The position numbers were made by a program, and so were the translations under genes. 5,830 bases of DNA from Caldifarciminota bacterium 4484_100. GTDB taxonomy: Bacteria > Hydrothermota > Tepidihabitantia > SM23-42. The notes under the pieces were generated by a model. That model worked only from the letters and a program-made list of their open reading frames with translations. It did not search any database and was not told the DNA's origin. Location: positions 1-5,830 of the forward strand of contig MUKB01000124.1 in assembly GCA_002049785.1 (NCBI GenBank). Reading direction: 5' to 3'. This document shows, in pieces, positions 5,797 to 5,830 of the stretch; position 1 is the stretch's first letter, and every line of letters starts with the position of its first letter.

Positions 5797-5830
5797 ATTC
5801 TTTCCCAATTCCAAAATGGTTTTCTTATCC

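Overview
The window looks like a piece of a bacterial chromosome of moderate GC (mid 40s by eye) from a diderm organism. The diderm call rests on a complete MlaE/MlaF/MlaD-type lipid-transport cassette, which normally works between inner and outer membrane. I cannot name the species. The gene set (DnaB, Mla cassette, RadA, a soluble PIN-TRAM protein, an M42 peptidase) and the repeat-rich spacer suggest an uncultured deep-branching or FCB-like lineage such as WOR-3. That placement is a guess, not a demonstration.

Positions 1-5369 form one tightly packed plus-strand block that reads like an operon. It holds the 3' end of dnaB (1 to about 228), mlaE (229-966), mlaF (963-1649), mlaD (1642-2370), radA (2376-3712, broken by a frameshift near 3437-3440), a PIN-TRAM protein gene (3722-4369) and an M42 metallopeptidase gene (4356-5369). 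Neighbouring genes overlap by 4 to 14 bases or lie 5 to 9 bases apart, and most starts have a clear Shine-Dalgarno sequence. No internal promoter or terminator is evident. MlaE, MlaF and MlaD would form an ABC-type phospholipid transporter core. DnaB and RadA belong to replication and recombination, and the last two genes to RNA and peptide metabolism, so the block is functionally mixed.

Two reading-frame anomalies stand out. The dnaB frame has no stop codon and runs straight into mlaE. radA is split into two frames within a conserved motif. Either could be real or a draft-assembly error.

Positions 5370-5830 hold no convincing gene. Four repeat families are stacked there: a 16-unit 9-bp array in which only two columns vary (5378-5521), two REP-like inverted-repeat elements (5517-5576 and 5623-5660), a short 7-bp repeat (5586-5613), and an 8-bp repeat organised in a 60-bp higher-order period (5663-5796). 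This repeat-mosaic spacer is the least explained part of the window.
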